This document shows, piece after piece, positions 43,780-56,121 of a stretch of 64,000 bases of DNA. The position numbers were made by a program, and so were the translations under genes. The notes beneath the pieces were generated by a model, which ran no database searches, had not been told where the DNA came from, and worked only from the letters and a program-made list of their open reading frames with translations. This DNA is from Kalaharituber pfeilii (Eukaryota > Ascomycota > Pezizomycetes > Pezizales > Pezizaceae), in NCBI GenBank assembly GCA_015179045.1, contig WHUZ01000020.1:372001-436000 (forward strand), in the 5' to 3' direction. Each line of letters begins with the position of its first letter. Within the stretch, counting starts at the first letter, position 1.

Positions 43780-44596
43780 ATTTTTCATCTTAACAATGGC
43801 CACCTTCTTACAGAGCTTAGTTGCCAAGCGTTCTAATGTAAAAGTCACGCTGCGCCAGCTGGACAGGGATCGACCTTGGCAAGTTCAAGGCACCTTGGCA
43901 AAGGTGTATTTATGGGGGGTTTCCTCGTTCGATTGCTTTTTTTTCTGTCTTCTACCCTTCTCTACGGTTTCGCTACACTCCACCTCCATTACGTTTGAAT
44001 ATTTTCGAATCAGGATTTCAGTAAAGGACTAAGAAGTTATATAAGGATTTGGTGTTAGTTAACATCTTGCATCTATTACATCAACATCATATTCAATTCA
44101 GCAGTTCAGCCATGCCATGGCCATCCAAGATAGTCAGACTATTCGAGTTAGCTAAGCCCGAGGGTATTAAAGATGGATCACAATACTATGGCCCATACAA
44201 TACTCTGCTCACCCTTCGTTCCATTCGAAGAGGATTTTGCTGTTATTACTATAGTATAAGCAGCCGGAACACCTAGTCTCGTGACCAGTATCAAGATCAA
44301 CCTGCAGCACCGTATATAGATAGCAATGCCTTTCCGTGATCTGGATGAAGAGGGTGTGCATATATCTCGTGTCTTCAACTTCATGAATGAAGAAAGCTTT
44401 ACCCTCAGTACATTTGTTGAAAGCCTTCCTCTCGAATCGCAGTTCCGAGATCGTCAGAGCAGCTAAGGACTTCCTTGGTTTAGCTCAGGACTCCGATGCG
44501 GTGCGAGTACCAGTACGTCAGTTGTGTGAGGAGTATTCTCAGTTATTCCAATAGCTATTGTTCTTCAAGATCTAAAGGAAGACTGCGCAATCAATA
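43780..44596 (+). repeat. Duplicated block F1, copy B
   Basis: Inverted counterpart of 19320-20318. It contains the TATA-bearing leader, the nuclease-like N-terminal fragment and the small unknown frame. It ends at GACTGCGCAATCAATA, where the LINE begins; copy A has the same end point. Confidence 0.85.
44112..44276 (+). pseudogene. N-terminal fragment of a GSQYYGPYN-type family, copy B
   Basis: MPWPSKIVRLFELAKPEGIK then DGSQYYGPYNTLLT; the conserved continuation (PFEEDFAVI) is one frame away, and the domain core is absent. Same lesion as copy A, so it pre-dates the duplication. Confidence 0.5.
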
Positions 44597-46763
44597 AGAT
44601 ACCGCAACCTAAGCGACCTAGTCGGCCAAGGGCACTCCTGCCTCGCCCTCCGTATCAAAACGGAGAGCCAATCCACCGTCCGACTCGCGAAGAATTGGGC
44701 CAAAACCAACTGGAATGACGTGAAACTGGATGACCCACCGTTTGGCAGATTCAACATTCGAACCGAGGAAAGGTTTGAGGAACCCTTAACTGAGATCTCT
44801 TCGGCCCTTCACTCGGCAACCCCCGACAGGAAGATCACGCGATGGTCCAAACCCTGGTGGACTCCCGACCTCAAGGAACTCAGGCGGGTCATGAACTCTC
44901 AGCTTCGCTTGCACCGTAAGGGCAAGGCGACCACAGAGGACTGGCACCGCTCGAGGAACGCCTATCACAGGGCAGTCCAAAAGGCGAAAGAGAACCACTG
45001 GTCCCGCGTACTTTCACAGACCACCCCCCGCAACCTCTGGAAAACAGTAAAAGCGGCAAAACCCCGGAAAAACGCGTCCCTACCTGCGATTAATGGGGCC
45101 TGCACCTTCGAGGAGAAAGCAGCAGCCCTCCGATCACACTACTTTCCCCCCACGGGACAGGACCACCCGGTCCCTGCCCCCCATTACACCCCCGTCAGTG
45201 TATCCGAGGAGGAGGTTCGGCAAGCGATCAAGAAGATCCCGACCGCCTCAGCCCCCGGTATCGACTCAGTCCCTATCATGACCTGGCACATGTTTCACAT
45301 GCGCTGCCCGGCACACATCCCCTCGTTGGTGGAGTTTGCCCTTTCAAGAGCCACCCACCCCAACTGCCTCAAAACGACCCTCGCTGTGGTCATCCCCAAA
45401 GCTGACAAACCTGACTATACAGTGCCCTCAGCCTATAGGATGATCTCCCTCCTCCCCACTCTTTCGAAGGTCATTGAACAAGTCGTGCTTCGGAAGCTCA
45501 CCCTCCACCATGCAAACCACCAACCGCTGATGCACACCCGACAGTTCGGCTCCGTCAAGGGCTGGTCGGCTGTTGACGCAGTCAACTGCCTCCTCCACCT
45601 GGTCTCGATCGCAAACCGATCGTCCCTGAAGTGCACAGTGCTCTTCCTCGAAGTGAAAGGGGCCTTCGATAAGGTGAACCACGACACCCTAATAGCACTT
45701 CTCAGAAGGAAGGAAGTGCCCGAATACCTTCTCCGTTGGTTAGAGTCCTACCTGACCAACCGTAAAATCCAAATTACGGACGGTTTAACGACAGAAGAAG
45801 AACCGGCACCGATTGACGTAGGAGTCCCGCAAGGCTCCCCAATCTCTCCCTTCCTCTTCAACTGTTACTCCGAGCCCATCTTTTCCACCCCCCTCCCCTC
45901 GCGACCCGACCGAACCAGGGAAAGTCACATGTTGTCCTACGTGGACGACTTTGCCCTCCTCGTCTGGTCCCCGTCTTGGACGGAAAACACCCGCATAATC
46001 GAAAGCATCGCGCTCTCCCTCAAGGCAAAGGCACGAGAGAGTGGGCTGACCTTCGCGTCGAAAAAACCGAACTGTTCCATTTCCCCTGTAGGGGAAAGAA
46101 ATCAACATACCCCCCCCCTGCGGTGCCCATCGACGGCCATACGTTCGAGCACCACGAGAAGATCAGATGGCTCGGCGTCTTCCTTCAAGACGACCTCGGG
46201 CCCCAGTTCCACATCCAAATGAGAGCAGACAAAGCAGATAGAGCTCTTGCCGCCCTCCGCCCCATCCTTCTAAGACAACGGGCACTCGCACAAGACGTCA
46301 CTTTGACACTCCTGAGGTCCTGCGTCCTCTCCTCCCTCACCTACGGCCTAGAAGTTTTCGCTGGCCGCAACATCAACTACGCCGATATGGCCCCAATCCG
46401 ACAGGTCACGAGACGAGTCGCCCTGACCGTTACAGGCGCCTTTCGAACCTCGGACACCTACTCCCTCCTCGCCGAAATCGGCCTACCCCCACCCCGAGTC
46501 TGGGCCCATGATATCGCACGACGGTATGCTGCTCGACTCCTCTCCCTCCCCCCAAGCCACCCCCTGGCCGAAGTCTCCCCCCTAAACCCCGACAGAGCCC
46601 CGATTGTCTACTGGAAAAAAGACACGAGTGCGTTCAGGTCAGGGGCGGCCCCTACAAACTGGCGCAAGACCATCGAAGGTCCCCGCCTCTCCTACCTCCA
46701 TGTCGACGCCATCCTCAACAGACTCGCCGACGAAATCCCTCCCGACGCTTCTTTAAACCAGTA
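44597..46763 (+). mobile_element. Non-LTR retrotransposon ORF2, truncated at both ends (LINE-3)
   Basis: The frame is open before the Met at 44720. Visible: end of the endonuclease domain (SQSTVRLAKNWAKTNWNDVK), linker, RT blocks VVIPKADKPDYTVPSAYRMI, LFLEVKGAFDKVNHDTLIAL, VGVPQGSPISPFLFNCYSEP and the catalytic YVDDFALLV (45940). One frameshift near 46055 leads to KTELFHFPCRGKK and WLGVFLQDDLGPQF, continuing to DEIPPDAS at 46750. There it is cut and joined to TTTAAACCAGTAATCAATGG and a truncated U2. The missing 3' part is of the type found at 18771-19279. Confidence 0.9.
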
Positions 46764-46779
46764 ATCAATGGATATTCTC

Positions 46780-46985
46780 TCTCTCTCTTTTCAGTTTAAT
46801 CTCTGAAATGGTTCCATTGGGACCGTTTGTTGATTAATCTTATTTTTGCACCCCGGACTGAGCTCACTGGGTCTCGACCTACAGTTCGGTCCACCGTGGC
46901 CTTGCTATTACACTGCCTGCTTGTGCCGCGAACTCTTATTTTTTTCCTTGAGATCTGGCCGCAGTGCTGGGTTGCAAAGAAAAAA
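46780..46985 (+). pseudogene. U2 snRNA copy lacking the 5' end (plus strand)
   Basis: Matches U2 from TTTTCAGTTTAATCTCTGAA to GGGTTGCAAAG. The 5' part including GUAGUA is missing and replaced by CAATGGATATTCTCTC, as in 18464-18652. Same breakpoint, therefore one truncation event followed by duplication. Confidence 0.88.
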
Positions 46986-47487
46986 AGAAAAAGTAGAGGA
47001 GAGGGAATAAAATACTTAGGAAATACGGAAGCAGAGACTTGTGGGCTGTAATCCGTAGTAAACGATACATGTAGCTTAGCGTGATTGCAGTGTAGAAGAT
47101 ACGTGCTACTGGGATATTGAATATAACCCATCCGTGAGATTGAACACTGCCGGATGCAATAAAAATTTATTTTTAGTGCAAATGACACTAGAGTGGGTTC
47201 AAATGTGGGAGGACGGTGAGGACGCAAGATTAGCCTTGCACTTTCTAACAGTAGAGGCTGCTCGAGAGGGAAGACATCGTGCATTTGCCCTTGGTGGGGC
47301 TGGGGAAGTGGCGACAAGTGGTCATAGTAAAACCGATACAATTTGCGTATTTTCTTCACTGCACTCAGCTACATATATCGTTTACAACCATGTACAGACA
47401 CGAGTCTCTCCTTCTGTATTATTTCCTAAGTGTTTTCTTCCCTCCTTCCCATTTCCATTCCTCTCCTCATTGTTTTTTTTTTTTCTT
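46986..47487. repeat. Facing U2 3' flanks, type T1 (left) and T2 (right), copy B
   Basis: 46986-47204 (T1) follows the truncated U2; 47206-47487 (T2) precedes, on the plus strand, the intact minus-strand U2. In copy A the assignment of flanks to U2 copies is the opposite. Confidence 0.8.
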
Positions 47488-47723
47488 TGCAACCCAGCAC
47501 TGCGGCCAGATCTCAAGGAAAAAAAAAAGGTGTTCGCGGCGCAAGCAGGCAGTGTAATAGCAAGGCCACGGTGGACCGAACTGTAGGTCGAGACCCAGTG
47601 AGCTCAGTCCGAGGTGCAAAAATAAGATTAATCAACAAACGGTCCCGATGGAACCATTTCAGAGATTAAACTGAAAAGAACAGATACTACACTTGATCTA
47701 AGCCAAAAGGCAAAGAGAGTGAT
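47488..47723 (-). ncRNA. U2: U2 spliceosomal snRNA gene, copy B
   Basis: Same sequence as copy A with very few differences: CTCTTTGCCTTTTGGCTTAG, AAGTGTAGTATCTGTTCTTT, the Sm-like site and 3' stem-loops. 5' region complete, TATA box upstream. 3' end approximate. Confidence 0.93.
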
Positions 47724-47752
47724 GAGAGAAGAGGGGGGCGGGGTAGATGGTC

Positions 47753-47760
47753 CTTATATA
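47753..47760 (-). promoter_or_regulatory. TATA box of U2 copy B
   Basis: Minus-strand CTATATAAGG, 30-37 bp upstream of +1, with the C-rich stretch CCCCGCCCCCC between. Confidence 0.7.
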
Positions 47761-50700
47761 GATTTTGAGGAAGGGGGCCAAGAAGCGATTTGCGGGCGGC
47801 GAAATCTGGGAAGCTGCGGGTGGCAAAGGTTCTCATAGGGTGCGATAGAATGTAATTTTCCGGGAACCAGGAGGGGAGCACCTGGTCAGCAGCCTTTAAC
47901 CCCCGTCGCTGCAAACGTACCTTTTATCCGCAAGATCAGCCACTTGACAGATCCCTATCGCTTTCTACGACCGCTCTTACTCTCTCTCCTGCTTCCGAGT
48001 ACTGTAGAATTACCTCCATTCTCTATATTTTTCTACAAACTCTGAGTTTTCCTTTTCACTTCTGGGAGGTTACGTTCTCTAACATACCTGACGTGGCGCG
48101 GGGGAGAAATCAATTACGTCTCCTATTGTAGCTTAGGTTTGGTTTTTCTGCCACTTAGTAAAACGCGCTTAGGGTTACACAAAGTTAATCACCTCTCCTA
48201 TTACGGCTTAGGTTGCCGATCGGAAAATGTGCCAAGGATAAAAAATCAATTACATCTCCTATTATGGCCTAGTCTGAAGGCTGCCAGTGTGCCAAGGATA
48301 AATATCAATTATTTTTCTTATTACGGCTTAGTTCCGGAATCCCGAGCACCAATAAACTTCCATGAATAAGGAACGTACATAGTCTGGTTGCACCATATGT
48401 ACGGGTTTCCGTTGCTCAGCAGAGCTAATACGATTACTTGACCGATATGCCAGAGTGATCTATTCTTTTTTGTTGCAGTTGATCCACCAGATACTAGTTT
48501 ACATAATACCCCCTCCATCCTTCTGTCCTTTGCCGCCTGACTCAATATTTTAGATATGATACAAAGGTGGTACATCCCAGCATCGACTTTTAGTCAGCTG
48601 CATAATGGACTGATATTTTACCATCGCTGAATTTCACCCACTGCACATAAAGAAATCAAACAGCGTCATTCTTGCCTCTTCAGGCTTACTACATTTCCTA
48701 CTGCATTACCACTTATCTATTTTCCTCTATGCAGCCATGCGTGTGCCCTACCCTGGTTACAAGACTATTCCCTGCCCACCTCCATCTGCAGTTTATGTCC
48801 AGCATGGCATATCCTGCAATTACCCCGAAAGAAATCCATCTCAAAGCTCGTTCGAGCGGCATACCAGTTACGAAACTATAGCTGATTTGGTGCAATTGCA
48901 GCCACTACTCGCGCTCTGGAAGAATCGCTACTGGTTATTTCCATATACTGCTTTATTACCCGACCCATTGGTATTAAGTGACTAGTTCGTGCGTGGCGTT
49001 GTGGGACGAAGTGGCTCCGGCGGCCCCCAGTCTCGAGTGGCTCAGTGGCTCCCCTCTGGCTTGCTGCCCCCAGTGGCTCTCCAACCCCACCCCAGGCGTG
49101 TGTCCACCCCATAGTGGGGTTCTCTACGGAGCATGTGTTTAAATCCGACAAGCACTGACAAGTCGTGATTTGTCATAACGACGTCTCCGGAGAAGAGGAA
49201 ATAAGGATCGTGCAATAAGTAGGGGATTCGTAATTCAGCATTTATGGATCCACAATGCCTTGATCATCTAATCTAATTTTGTTCTTTTTATCGCTGAGGG
49301 AAGTCCTGCAAGGGCCCGTCACGTTATTCTCCCTGATTGGGGGATCACCTCCCTGGGCTCCAATACCAATGAATCGGAATTGGGATCGGGAGGCAAAATG
49401 TGGATAATGGTAACTATTTTCGTTCACTCGGAGGAATTTATCAGCTAACCTCTAGCGTCGAAGCAGAGTATAGCCATCGAGTCCGAATATCCCACCTTGG
49501 AATACGTTAGATATGCACAAGCCAATAGAATAGATAGAGTAGAATCATACTTCAATCATTAGAGAGGCAGCGCAGCAGCCCGGCTTTTCTATTGTCATGG
49601 GTGACTTTGCAAGATTCGGATTGCTTCCGTCCCGCTACACTGTGCTGATGTGATATGAGCTACCACGAGGTAACTTCCACAGCAAAGCCCACTACCCAGA
49701 TATTCCTCGTACTCTTGTTACGGAAATTGGCGGAGTTGCGCCTGCGACTGGAACTGGATGCAATCTTGTGGGGTGGTGTTGGAGATGAGCTCCAAGGGTC
49801 GCGAAAAGGATGGGGCTGCTAAGTACCCCACCGTCAACACAACTGGTAATGCGGTTATTGCGGTAGTAATAATGCCTGCGGAGGTTGTTATGGTCCGACT
49901 TTATCTGTCATTGGTGCGTAGGATGTTTCAGGGTATATCAATCAGTGTCAACGGCACTTATAGCATCCTTCAAGCCAATCGCTAATGACAGGAGTGGCTT
50001 ACGATTCTTTTTATGCGGAGAATGTCTGATAGGATTACATAAGTACTATATTACCAGAATCACGGTAACGCTACCCTCTCCCGACAGGTCTGCAGACCTC
50101 GTGCTGCTAGATGCAGGTACCGTGCAACAACAGTGCTATCAATCGGCGAAGGCGATAGGGGCTGTGAAAGGGAGATGGTGTCAAAGCTTATCCGTCAGGA
50201 AAGAGATTTGGGAGATGGGAGGTTGAGGGTGGAATGAAAGAGGTGGTGTGAGATGGCGAAGGGACGAGGGCTTGGCGGAGGATTTGAGGGTGCCTAATTA
50301 GGTAGTCAAGTATGGTGAATTTCGGCGGTGACGCTTGGTTATTATTTCAGGGCTACATTCGACCAGGTTACGAAGAAAACGGGTTTCCCCTCTAGGAACT
50401 ATGAAAGGGAAAAAAAAAAGGAAAAAAAAAAAGGAAAAAAAAGGAAACAAAAACCCAAAGGAAAAACCTCCTCCTCCCTTCCCATTTGCTGTGGCTGTTC
50501 TCGGTGCTTGCAAATCAGTGGCGCGAACGCTCGTGGAGTTACAGCTCGACGCTGACTGGCAAGAAAGCTTTGCAACACAGTGTAGTAGCGTAAATTAGTA
50601 GTTTCTGTAACAATTATAAATTTTCTACAATTGAATGCACAAGAACATTTTTTGTCGGTCTACGCGATGAAGTATTTCCCCCTAGCCTCATAATAAATTG

Positions 50701-51639
50701 CTTACATACCGCATAGCACAATATTTGCCTGGCGTAGGGTAGATTTCACTCAGTATCGGGAATAAGCTCTCCCGCCTGCTGCTGTATCGGTTAGTAACGG
50801 ATTCATCTCAGAAACTTCCGCTGTATATATGATGCTTCTTTTCTGTGCTGACCGCTACTCACACCAGTATGAGTTTAATGATACGTTTATCCCATCCTAT
50901 TTGCGACATATCAAGACTTTTACCTCCGACGGGAGAAACTAGGTACCATCAACAATTAAATACACTTCGAGAATGAAATTTCTTTATTACATCGCCGATT
51001 TTGGGAGATTGTACTAGTGTTTGCGGAGTCCCTTAAATGGTATGAGGCATGGCTGAGTCGCTTCTAGGTACATGCGAGTGCTGAGACTGTGGCTGATACT
51101 GGTAGTGAAATAGTTGTCCGGTCATCGAGGTCGGGATACCTGCAATAGGATGTAACACCGCAGGGTTTTATTGGCAAAGCGCTGTCTCTGAAGTTAGCGC
51201 AAGAGAGCGGAATGAGACTTGCAAGAGAGCAACTTCAGACACACCACCAGCAACTAAAAGCTCAAGACACATCAATTAGAAAACTGTCGGCAATGACAAA
51301 AAAACACCAAGCCGCCACCTGAGATTGTTAAGCGGCTGCAACACCGGAGATTCCATAGTGTTATGTGAAGGCAATTGGAAGGTTCCGATTGGAAGTCCAT
51401 CTACGATTGATTGAGAGGGGAATGTTTATCGGCATTTGTCCTGAAGGTTAACCTTGTAATCTTGTGGATCTGGAGGATGAAATCCCTGTGATACTTCATT
51501 GTTTTTTGTTTGAGTGAGAGCCACGGGACCTAGTCAAATTTAATCATCGGAGTTAGTTGCTTGTAGAGATATTTGTTGAAGGGGATTGTAGACCCTAGTC
51601 TTTTTATAGGGCGGGAGTTTCTTACGTTCTGATCATAAT

Positions 51640-51970
51640 TTGGAGTCAATTCGGCCTCATGTTCCGTTCTATACAGCGTGAGCGATTCACCAATTGCAGG
51701 TTACCTGCATATTAGAGACAACAACAGACCTACCACTTCCCAACTTAGAGATCAGTTCGAAAAATTGACAACTTCATATTCTCTTGAACCCCCAACCCCC
51801 CACACCTCTCTAGCGGTTACAACAGCATGTCGCACCCTGCTACCGCCTCTTAATCCTACACTAGACTAGTGCAACCCCCCCGTCATCTTGTACCAAGCGC
51901 CCCTCCCGCATCCTATCGAGCAGCTCCGCAAGCAACCTCCCCCCAACTTCAGTAGTCACTCATATAACAC
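51640..51970 (+). repeat. Dispersed repeat R1, copy 2
   Basis: ATTAGAGACAACAACAGACC... and GATCAGTTCGAAAAATTGAC correspond to 11190-11260; lies in the stretch that is extra in duplication copy B. Confidence 0.6.
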
Positions 51971-53286
51971 CAACACGCTCTCCGGCAGCCTTTTCCTTTT
52001 TTTTGTTTTTTTCTTTTCTCTTTTTCTCTTTTTCTGTTGTTTTCGTTTTATCCGATAGGTAGTATTGTTTTCCCATTTTCTTATACCTTATCCCAATAGC
52101 GTCTTCTTTTTTTTTTTTAGATACTATCTCAGTAGTCCTGATATTGCATTTCCGGAGTTGCATAGCTCAGGACCTCAGTACTCATACATGGCGTATTAAG
52201 GAATATGACTACCTAATTGGGTATATATGGACAGATATCTCTCTATTGAACCCTACTTCCTATCAATTCCTATATCCATAAGTTGCTCAGAATATATTCT
52301 CCTATGTGTGCAGTTATATTCTAGTGTGTTCTGAACACTCCTCTATGAAACGTCCGGATCTCTTAGATGCACACTGTAGCACATGTAAGCTCTTGCTTGA
52401 GGTCTTACATGGCGTCCTTGCCATTTGGACCTGTAGAGGATTCGAATCCTTAATTAGGCAACTACAACCATAGAGTATCATCTAAAACTTTACAATTAGC
52501 TAAAAGAGGTGCGGAAGTTTCTTTACTATGCTTGTTCAAGCTGCGTGCGCAATTTGAACTCCTTCTATGAAGATTTGGCCTTACTGGAGGCTGTTGTATT
52601 TCCGGAAGTGCGCCGGATCCCGGAATAAGACAAGAAGCAAGTAACAGCAAATGCAGTGATGCCATGTTCAGAGAAATTGAAAGAAGGGATACAGGCGCAT
52701 CGTGTGAAGGAGTCGTTAGGGTAGGAAAGCCCTGTGCATAGTGACATGGGTCAGGTGAAAAGAATTGGATTTGGTATTGGTAGGCAAAGGTGTGATTATC
52801 GAACTAATGATTAAATACGTTTAGTTGCGCAGTTGGGGTTGACAGTATATAAGGAAGAAGGACTGCAAATATGCATGGTAGATGCTACACTGGTGGTATT
52901 GAATATCTACGTCTGGATGAATGTAAATGTGGTAGGGGTGGTAGTGGACTAAAGGCATACATACTCCCAAAGGACTGAAGCTACATACTGCTACTGTTAC
53001 TGAGGTGGTTAAAGATCATAAAAGTGCTAGAGAATTTCCAGAAAAATATATTGATAATTGAAGGAATCAATAGAATCAGACGAGTGATTGATGGCTGTCT
53101 AGTGTAACAGGTACTATTAATCCCAACTAGAATTGAGGTGCTTAGCCTAGAAGAGTTGAGGATGAAGGAATTAGACTTGGGAATGGACGATGAGGATGCG
53201 GATAGTGCAATTGATAAGTTGTCAGTAGAATTCGATGAGCATGACTATCAGGAAGACATAAAGAAGAGAAGCAAGTAAAGAGTTTT

Positions 53287-53347
53287 CTCGTCATAGCCTA
53301 TATGGCGGCATACGAGTGATGAAATTTTTTTTTAAAAAAAAAGAAAA
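53287..53347 (+). mobile_element. Family A LINE-tail insertion
   Basis: TCGTCATAGCCTATATGGCG, GCATACGAGTGATGA, then T/A-rich tail. It marks the right end of the duplicated block B. Confidence 0.8.
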
Positions 53348-54118
53348 AGGTAATTTTGTACCATATTGACGTAGATACATAGCGCTAAGTGTCTCGTGAT
53401 CTTGTCAGCCGGTAATATTTTCCGGTCCATCGGTATACTATCGATGCTGCTGAAAAGTAGCGATGTGCGTCATGTATCCGCTGTAGTGCTCTCTGCATTT
53501 GAAATTCCTTCAAATATCCGGCGATCGTCTCGTTGCTTTCTCTGAAACATAGCATTCCTTTGTCCCCTTCCTCCACTAATGAGTATCTCCTCGCTCGCCT
53601 CTTTACCATTTTCAGCCTGTTTTTTTTTGTAGTATCCTCCCCCAGTGCCAGTAAATCTCCCAACTTGTGCTTCACTAACTCCCCGTACTACTGCTCATCG
53701 TATCTCCATTTCTTATCTCTTATCTTATAGGAAAGATTGCTGACTCAAGATCTTGGCATGCAAGAGAAATGCCACGTGATTGATGCCTTAGAGACCACCC
53801 TACTGCTGGGAGCGGATCCTTACTCGACTCTAGTCTGGTTGGCACGACCCCCGACCGGACACTCGACTCCTAATCAAAGCTATGTCAGTTTGTAAAGCTA
53901 GTACGTGATGGTGACTGCCTATGTCAGTAGGATGTCTCATCTTGAGTAGGGGAATAGGACGCCGACAGAGGATGACTAATACAGAAATGAATACACAAGC
54001 AATTCAGTTGAAACCACTGTGTATGGATTTACGCCGTGACATATTGGCTTGAAACATCGCTCAATTTCCTATATATCCTAACTAACACTGAGCAAACAAC
54101 AGTTCACATTTTCATTGA
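53348..54118. other. Intergenic, no gene seen
   Basis: The minus-strand frame 53385-53675 has no recognisable domain. Confidence 0.4.
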
Positions 54119-54196
54119 TTTTTTTTTCTTTTTTTCTTTTTTTAAGAAAAAAAATGAGGTTCATTACTCGTACGCCACACTATGGGGTATGGCAAG
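54119..54196 (-). mobile_element. Family A LINE-tail insertion
   Basis: T-rich tail, TTCATTACTCGTACGCCACA, CTATGGGGTATGGCAAG; diverged hairpin. Confidence 0.7.
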
Positions 54197-54487
54197 GATA
54201 GGTAAATAGGAATAAATAACGAAAATAAATCGAAAGGAGATAAACATAAGAGTTAAAATAGCTTAAAGAAACTCGAGTGACTCCGATATCTCTGCACCAG
54301 CGCAGCAGTTCCACCAGCGGATCAACATCGTCGTCCCCACCCCCCACCCAGTGGCGACACTTGCACTGACCGTAGTACTCTTGAAAGCTACCCCAACAAC
54401 CGTTATCTCTCCGCAAGGTAAAATTAATATCGCCGCCGGATTCTGAACAAAATTTTGATTTCCCGGGGAACCAGAAGGATGTCTAAT

Positions 54488-56121
54488 TTAACTTCGGCCA
54501 CCTTCTTTGGACAAATACTTGTCGACTAATTCACGCAGTGCCTTCTTGCGTTCATCTTCGGGATTAACTGGGCGTGCTTTAGGAAAGCCTATGACTGGAA
54601 GAAATCCCTTTTCGAACCTATCGTTAGGTTGAAGGTCTTTCCATTCGGCAAGATCTTTCAAGATTTTTTGTACAGTGTAGTTTGCCGAGTCCAGCGCACC
54701 AGCAATCCAAGTATGGTGTCGACTCAGATGTTCTCCGGCAAAGTAGATGTTCCCTTCGTTCTCTCGAGCTTCCTCGAAGAAAAGACTGAATTGCCCAGGA
54801 AGGAACATGGCATCCCCTGTGGGGTTGCGATTGGCCCATGGCTGGTCGTCGGCGGCGATAAATTCATCGAATATGTTAATGTTGCTATCGCTGTAGACTT
54901 GTGACAGATGCGTGAGACAGGCATTCACCCGTTGATCGAAAGTTACCGAGGTCCAGGTCCCAGCATCAGTCATCCATGAATAAAGTAGCAAGACCCCTGG
55001 TCCGTCCTCACCGATACCATAGGAAGGGTATACAATCCATCGGATGGGAAGATCTGTGGTGGACTGCCCGCCCCTACATGGTTGATCGACAAGCTCCCAC
55101 CAGCGAGTTTTGAACCGCAGACCAATCTTATATAGATTCTCGAAATGCATGGAGCGGAGTGCCTGTTCTTTGGCTGCGGACCAGCGAGGGCGCTCGGGTA
55201 TCATGCGTACAGCGCTAGGGGGAATCGCAAGAATAATTTTGTCATATGTGCCCTTGACTTGATGTCCGGTCCTGTCTGCGTGGATGGTGATTTTACCATT
55301 GCTCTCCTCCACAATTCGTTGCACACGAGCGTTGAAGCTAATATTTTTCAAACCAACCACTTTTGCTAGAGTTTGTGGTAACCGATCCATACCATCATCC
55401 AATGTTTTCCACTGCTTCTCATCAAAATCCATAAACTGCATAACCATCTCGGGAAAGCTAAGGGCATATTGGTTGCTTTGAGAGCACATTGTTTCGACAA
55501 ACTCTATCACAGACGGGTCCCAGCGTTCCACGTCTTGCAGGTAACTCCTGAATGAGTAACGGTCATACTTCAAAATCTCCTGCCAACCTTTAACGGGATC
55601 GTCTTTATACTTTCGGACCCACCCTTCAAGGACTTTTGTGAGGAGATCCGGCGCAGTTTTATCTTTGTATTCCTTAGGAACGTTTGTAAACCCTAAAGCT
55701 TCTGCAGTTTGCTCTTCACTGGCGCTGAATGAGCCGTACCTGCCGTTGACGAAGATCAAATTATCAGCACTGATGAGGATATAATCTATCACCTTCAGTT
55801 TTGCATCATGTTTATCGTTGAGTTCCTTAATTAGGTTCATGACAGGACGATGTAGTGTAGTTTGGGGAATCCTCATTGCACCAGCTTCATAATATTGATG
55901 GGCATCGCCAGTGAATCGACGCGTGAGGATGCGACCCCCAACGCGGCTATCTAGTTCGTATATATGGTAATCTATCTCTCTACGCCGCAATTCGAATGCC
56001 GCATACAGGCCGGCCATCCCAGCGCCAACGATGCCGATTTTAGGCCTATGTAAGGAAGTTTATTAATTTTTTTTTAGTATAATATTATGTGTCTATAAGA
56101 TTCTTACTTTGTAGATGACAT
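54488..56121 (-). CDS. Flavin L-amino-acid/monoamine oxidase, one intron
   Basis: FAD-dependent oxidative deamination of an amino acid or amine. Exon 1 is only 14 nt (56121-56108, start MSSTK); a 62-bp intron (56107-56046, GTAAGA...ATAG) joins it in frame to KPKIGIVGAGMAGLYAAFEL, the dinucleotide-binding GxGxxG fold. Exon 2 runs to 54488; total 523 residues. Other marks: YELDSRVGGRI, YEAGAMRIP (typical of L-amino-acid oxidases), substrate region, and the C-terminal FAD motif YFAGEHLSRHHTWIAGALDS. No N-terminal signal peptide. No lesions, so likely an active host gene; substrate not predictable. No functional partner nearby. Confidence 0.88.

Larger units (their letters stand above)
47724..53286. 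repeat. Segmental duplication copy B
   Basis: Counterpart of 22299-22818 plus 28062-32040 in direct orientation. It lacks the PIF element and about 190 bp near 49580, and has about 1.1 kb extra at 51075-52215. In the last 700 bp, frames spell MVDATLVVLNIYVWMNVNVV and, further on, EVLSLEELRMKELDLGMDDE, which suggests a decayed gypsy-type protease/linker region shared with copy A. I see no intact gene. Confidence 0.8.
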
